Of a stretch of 7,985 bases of DNA, positions 6,610 to 7,985 are shown piece by piece. Position numbers and translations under genes: made by a program. This stretch comes from Rhodanobacteraceae bacterium (lineage in GTDB: Bacteria > Pseudomonadota > Gammaproteobacteria > Xanthomonadales > Rhodanobacteraceae). The number at the start of each line of letters is the position of its first letter. Position 1 is the stretch's first letter. Location: assembly GCA_025928735.1 (NCBI GenBank), contig JAICIW010000084.1:1-7985 (forward strand), read 5' to 3'. A model generated the notes under the pieces. That model did no database searches, was not told the origin of the DNA, and saw only the letters and a list, made by a program, of their open reading frames with translations.

Positions 6610-7650
6610 GTGGTGACGATCAAGGACGTCGCCCGGGAGGCGAAAGTTTCAGTGGCGACCGTATCACGCGCATTGAACGGCAGCGCCGACGTCACGCCGG
6701 CCACGCGCGCGCGCATCGAGCGCGCAGCGGCGCGCCTGCGTTATGTGCCCATGGGGGCTGCCCGAAGTCTGGTCACCCGTCGCACACAGGCGATCGGCGC
6801 GTTGTTGCCGGATCTGTTCGGCGAATTCTTTTCCGAGCTGATCCGCGGAATAGACCTCGCGGCGCGTACGCACGGGCTGCACCTGCTGGTCTCCAGTTCC
6901 CACGGTGACGCGGACGAAGCCGCCGTAGCCTTGCGGGCGATGCAGGGCCGCGTGGACGGCGTGTTGATCATGTCGCCGCACGTGGATGCCGCCTTCCTGC
7001 GCAAGCATCTCGCCGATTCCATCCCCGCGGTGCTGCTCGACAGCCCGCCGCGCGAACCTCGCCGCCCGCACGTGAACATCGACAACCAGGGTGGCGCCCG
7101 CGCAATGACGCAGTATCTGCTCGCGCTCGGCCACCGAAAGATCGCCTTCATCGAAGGCCCTGAGGGCAATCGCGATGCACGCGAACGTCGGCGCGGCTTC
7201 GAACAGACGATCGCCGCGCATGACGGCGCCGGTGCGCGTTACCTGAAAGGCGACTACAGCGAGGAATCCGGCTACCGCGCGGGGCGCGCGCTGCTGGCAG
7301 GACGCAAGCTTCCCGATGCCGTGTTCGCCGCCAACGACATGATGGCGATCGGCTGCCTGTCCGCCCTCAACGAAGCCGGCGTGCAGGTGCCCGATCAGAT
7401 TGCACTGGCGGGTTTCGACGACATTCCGATCGCACGCTACACGCATCCACCGCTCACCACGGTGCACGTGCAGATCGCGCAATTGGGACATGCGGCGCTG
7501 GAGCGGCTGGTGGCTCAGATGCAAACGCTGGATACACCGGAAGCGGACGTGACAACCATGCCGTGCGAGGTGGTGGTACGCGCCTCGTGCGGGTCGCGTT
7601 CAAAAACATCCGGAAGCGGGAAAGCGGTTCAAATCCGAAAACTCCAATAA
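6610..7650 (+). CDS. LacI/GalR-family transcriptional regulator, probable local sugar repressor
   Basis: A 346-aa DNA-binding regulator with the standard LacI-family layout. The N-terminal helix-turn-helix is VTIKDVAREAKVSVATVSRA (residues 2-21, recognition-helix residues V15-A16-T17). The hinge helix follows (GAARSL, Leu54 at the minor-groove intercalating position as in PurR). The sugar-binding-protein-like effector domain runs from about 58 to 326 and includes VNIDNQGGARAM, LLALGHRKIAFIEGP, VFAANDMMAIGCLSALNEAG and IALAGFDDIPIARYTHPPLTTV. After VVVRASC comes an unusual polar, basic tail of about 19 residues. GTG 6610 gives the family-typical start MVTIKDVA and has an AGGGGA ribosome site. 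Tandem operators directly upstream suggest autoregulation. The 23-bp gap to a TonB-dependent receptor suggests an operon that responds to the receptor's substrate. The ligand is not identifiable; assignment to maltose-, galactose- or sucrose-type regulators would be a guess. Confidence 0.93.
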   Translation: MVTIKDVAREAKVSVATVSRALNGSADVTPATRARIERAAARLRYVPMGAARSLVTRRTQAIGALLPDLFGEFFSELIRGIDLAARTHGLHLLVSSSHGDADEAAVALRAMQGRVDGVLIMSPHVDAAFLRKHLADSIPAVLLDSPPREPRRPHVNIDNQGGARAMTQYLLALGHRKIAFIEGPEGNRDARERRRGFEQTIAAHDGAGARYLKGDYSEESGYRAGRALLAGRKLPDAVFAANDMMAIGCLSALNEAGVQVPDQIALAGFDDIPIARYTHPPLTTVHVQIAQLGHAALERLVAQMQTLDTPEADVTTMPCEVVVRASCGSRSKTSGSGKAVQIRKLQ

Positions 7651-7664
7651 ACCCCATGCGCGCT

Positions 7665-7669
7665 GGAGG
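7665..7669 (+). promoter_or_regulatory. Shine-Dalgarno (GGAGG) of the TonB-dependent receptor gene
   Basis: GGAGG, extended to GGAGGGG, ends 4 nt before ATG 7674. It is the strongest ribosome-binding site in the window, consistent with high translation of an outer-membrane receptor. No operator or promoter is seen in the 23 bp after the regulator stop, which favours co-transcription. Confidence 0.7.
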
Positions 7670-7673
7670 GGAT

Positions 7674-7985
7674 ATGAAACACCAAACGATGCTGCGGAAA
7701 AAATTGCTGGCGGCGTTGATCACCAGCACGGTCGCCTCGACGTTGTCGTTGCCCAGTATCGTCTGGGCGCAATCGGCGAACGCCAATTTGCGGGGCACTG
7801 CCCCGCCGAGCGCGCAGATCACCGCACGCAACGTCGCCACCGGGTCGGTGCGCGTTACCAAAGCCTCCGCGAATGGCAGCTACGTGCTGGTGGGCCTGCA
7901 GCCGGGCACTTGGCGTGTCGACGCCGGCCCCGGTACCGGTCAGACGGTAACGCTGTCGGTAGCGTCGACCGCCACCCTGAATCTC
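7674..7985 (+). CDS. TonB-dependent outer-membrane receptor, N-terminal 104 residues (3' end outside window)
   Basis: The frame starts at ATG 7674 and stays open to the right edge. It begins with a signal peptide, MKHQTMLRKKLLAALITSTV onward: basic residues, then a hydrophobic stretch, with likely cleavage after VWA near residue 32. Next comes a small beta-sandwich resembling the carboxypeptidase regulatory-like (plug-extension) domain: ANLRGTAPPSAQITARNVAT, then ANGSYVLVGLQPGTWRVDAG, then TGQTVTLSVASTATLNL. This arrangement is the usual front end of the Oar/CirA-like TonB-dependent receptors that are abundant in Xanthomonadales. The TonB box, plug and 22-strand barrel would follow but are not in the window, so the family is inferred from the N-terminus. 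Such receptors import substrates, often oligosaccharides in this group, with TonB-ExbBD energy. The LacI-family gene 23 bp upstream supports a carbohydrate substrate. Confidence 0.82.
   Translation, partial: MKHQTMLRKKLLAALITSTVASTLSLPSIVWAQSANANLRGTAPPSAQITARNVATGSVRVTKASANGSYVLVGLQPGTWRVDAGPGTGQTVTLSVASTATLNL

Noticed and set aside
7454..7861. Antisense frame across the regulator-receptor junction
   Set aside because: It overlaps two well-supported sense genes, including a signal peptide and a good ribosome site, and has no recognisable motif.

Overview
This is a GC-rich chromosomal window with dense, mostly housekeeping coding capacity. It fits a gammaproteobacterium of the Xanthomonadales (Lysobacterales), perhaps a Rhodanobacteraceae-like genus. 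The placement rests on three things: the full-length fused PurL, the sequence style of Pgk and DsbC, and above all the N-terminus of the last gene. That N-terminus has the short carboxypeptidase-like plug extension typical of Xanthomonadales TonB-dependent receptors. The placement is inference from protein style, not from a search.

Layout, left to right. Bases 1-488 (+) hold the 3' part of a DsbC-type periplasmic disulfide isomerase; its beginning lies outside the window. Bases 489-638 are an intergenic gap with a perfect TATAAT and no clear Shine-Dalgarno. Bases 639-4496 (+) are an intact purL (FGAM synthase, 1285 aa). Only 9 bp later, and convergent with it, lies maiA (maleylacetoacetate/maleylpyruvate isomerase, zeta-class GST, 4506-5171, -). 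A 107-bp divergent gap separates maiA from pgk (phosphoglycerate kinase, 5279-6457, +). A perfect 7-bp GC hairpin sits exactly over the pgk stop codon.

Right-hand part. Between pgk and the next gene are two near-identical, palindromic LacI-family operators (centres 6522/6523 and 6544/6545, 22 bp apart). They precede a LacI/GalR-family regulator (GTG start at 6610, stop 7650). After 23 bp follows the start of a TonB-dependent outer-membrane receptor that runs off the right edge (7674 onward). These three elements look like the front end of a carbohydrate uptake locus: the regulator probably controls its own operon, and the receptor imports the sugar or oligosaccharide that relieves repression. 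The substrate cannot be read from this window.

The left four genes (redox folding, purine synthesis, aromatic catabolism, glycolysis) show no common pathway. I see no mobile element, CRISPR array, tRNA, rRNA or phage feature. The part most worth following is the operator-regulator-receptor module; I do not see evidence for a wholly new system.
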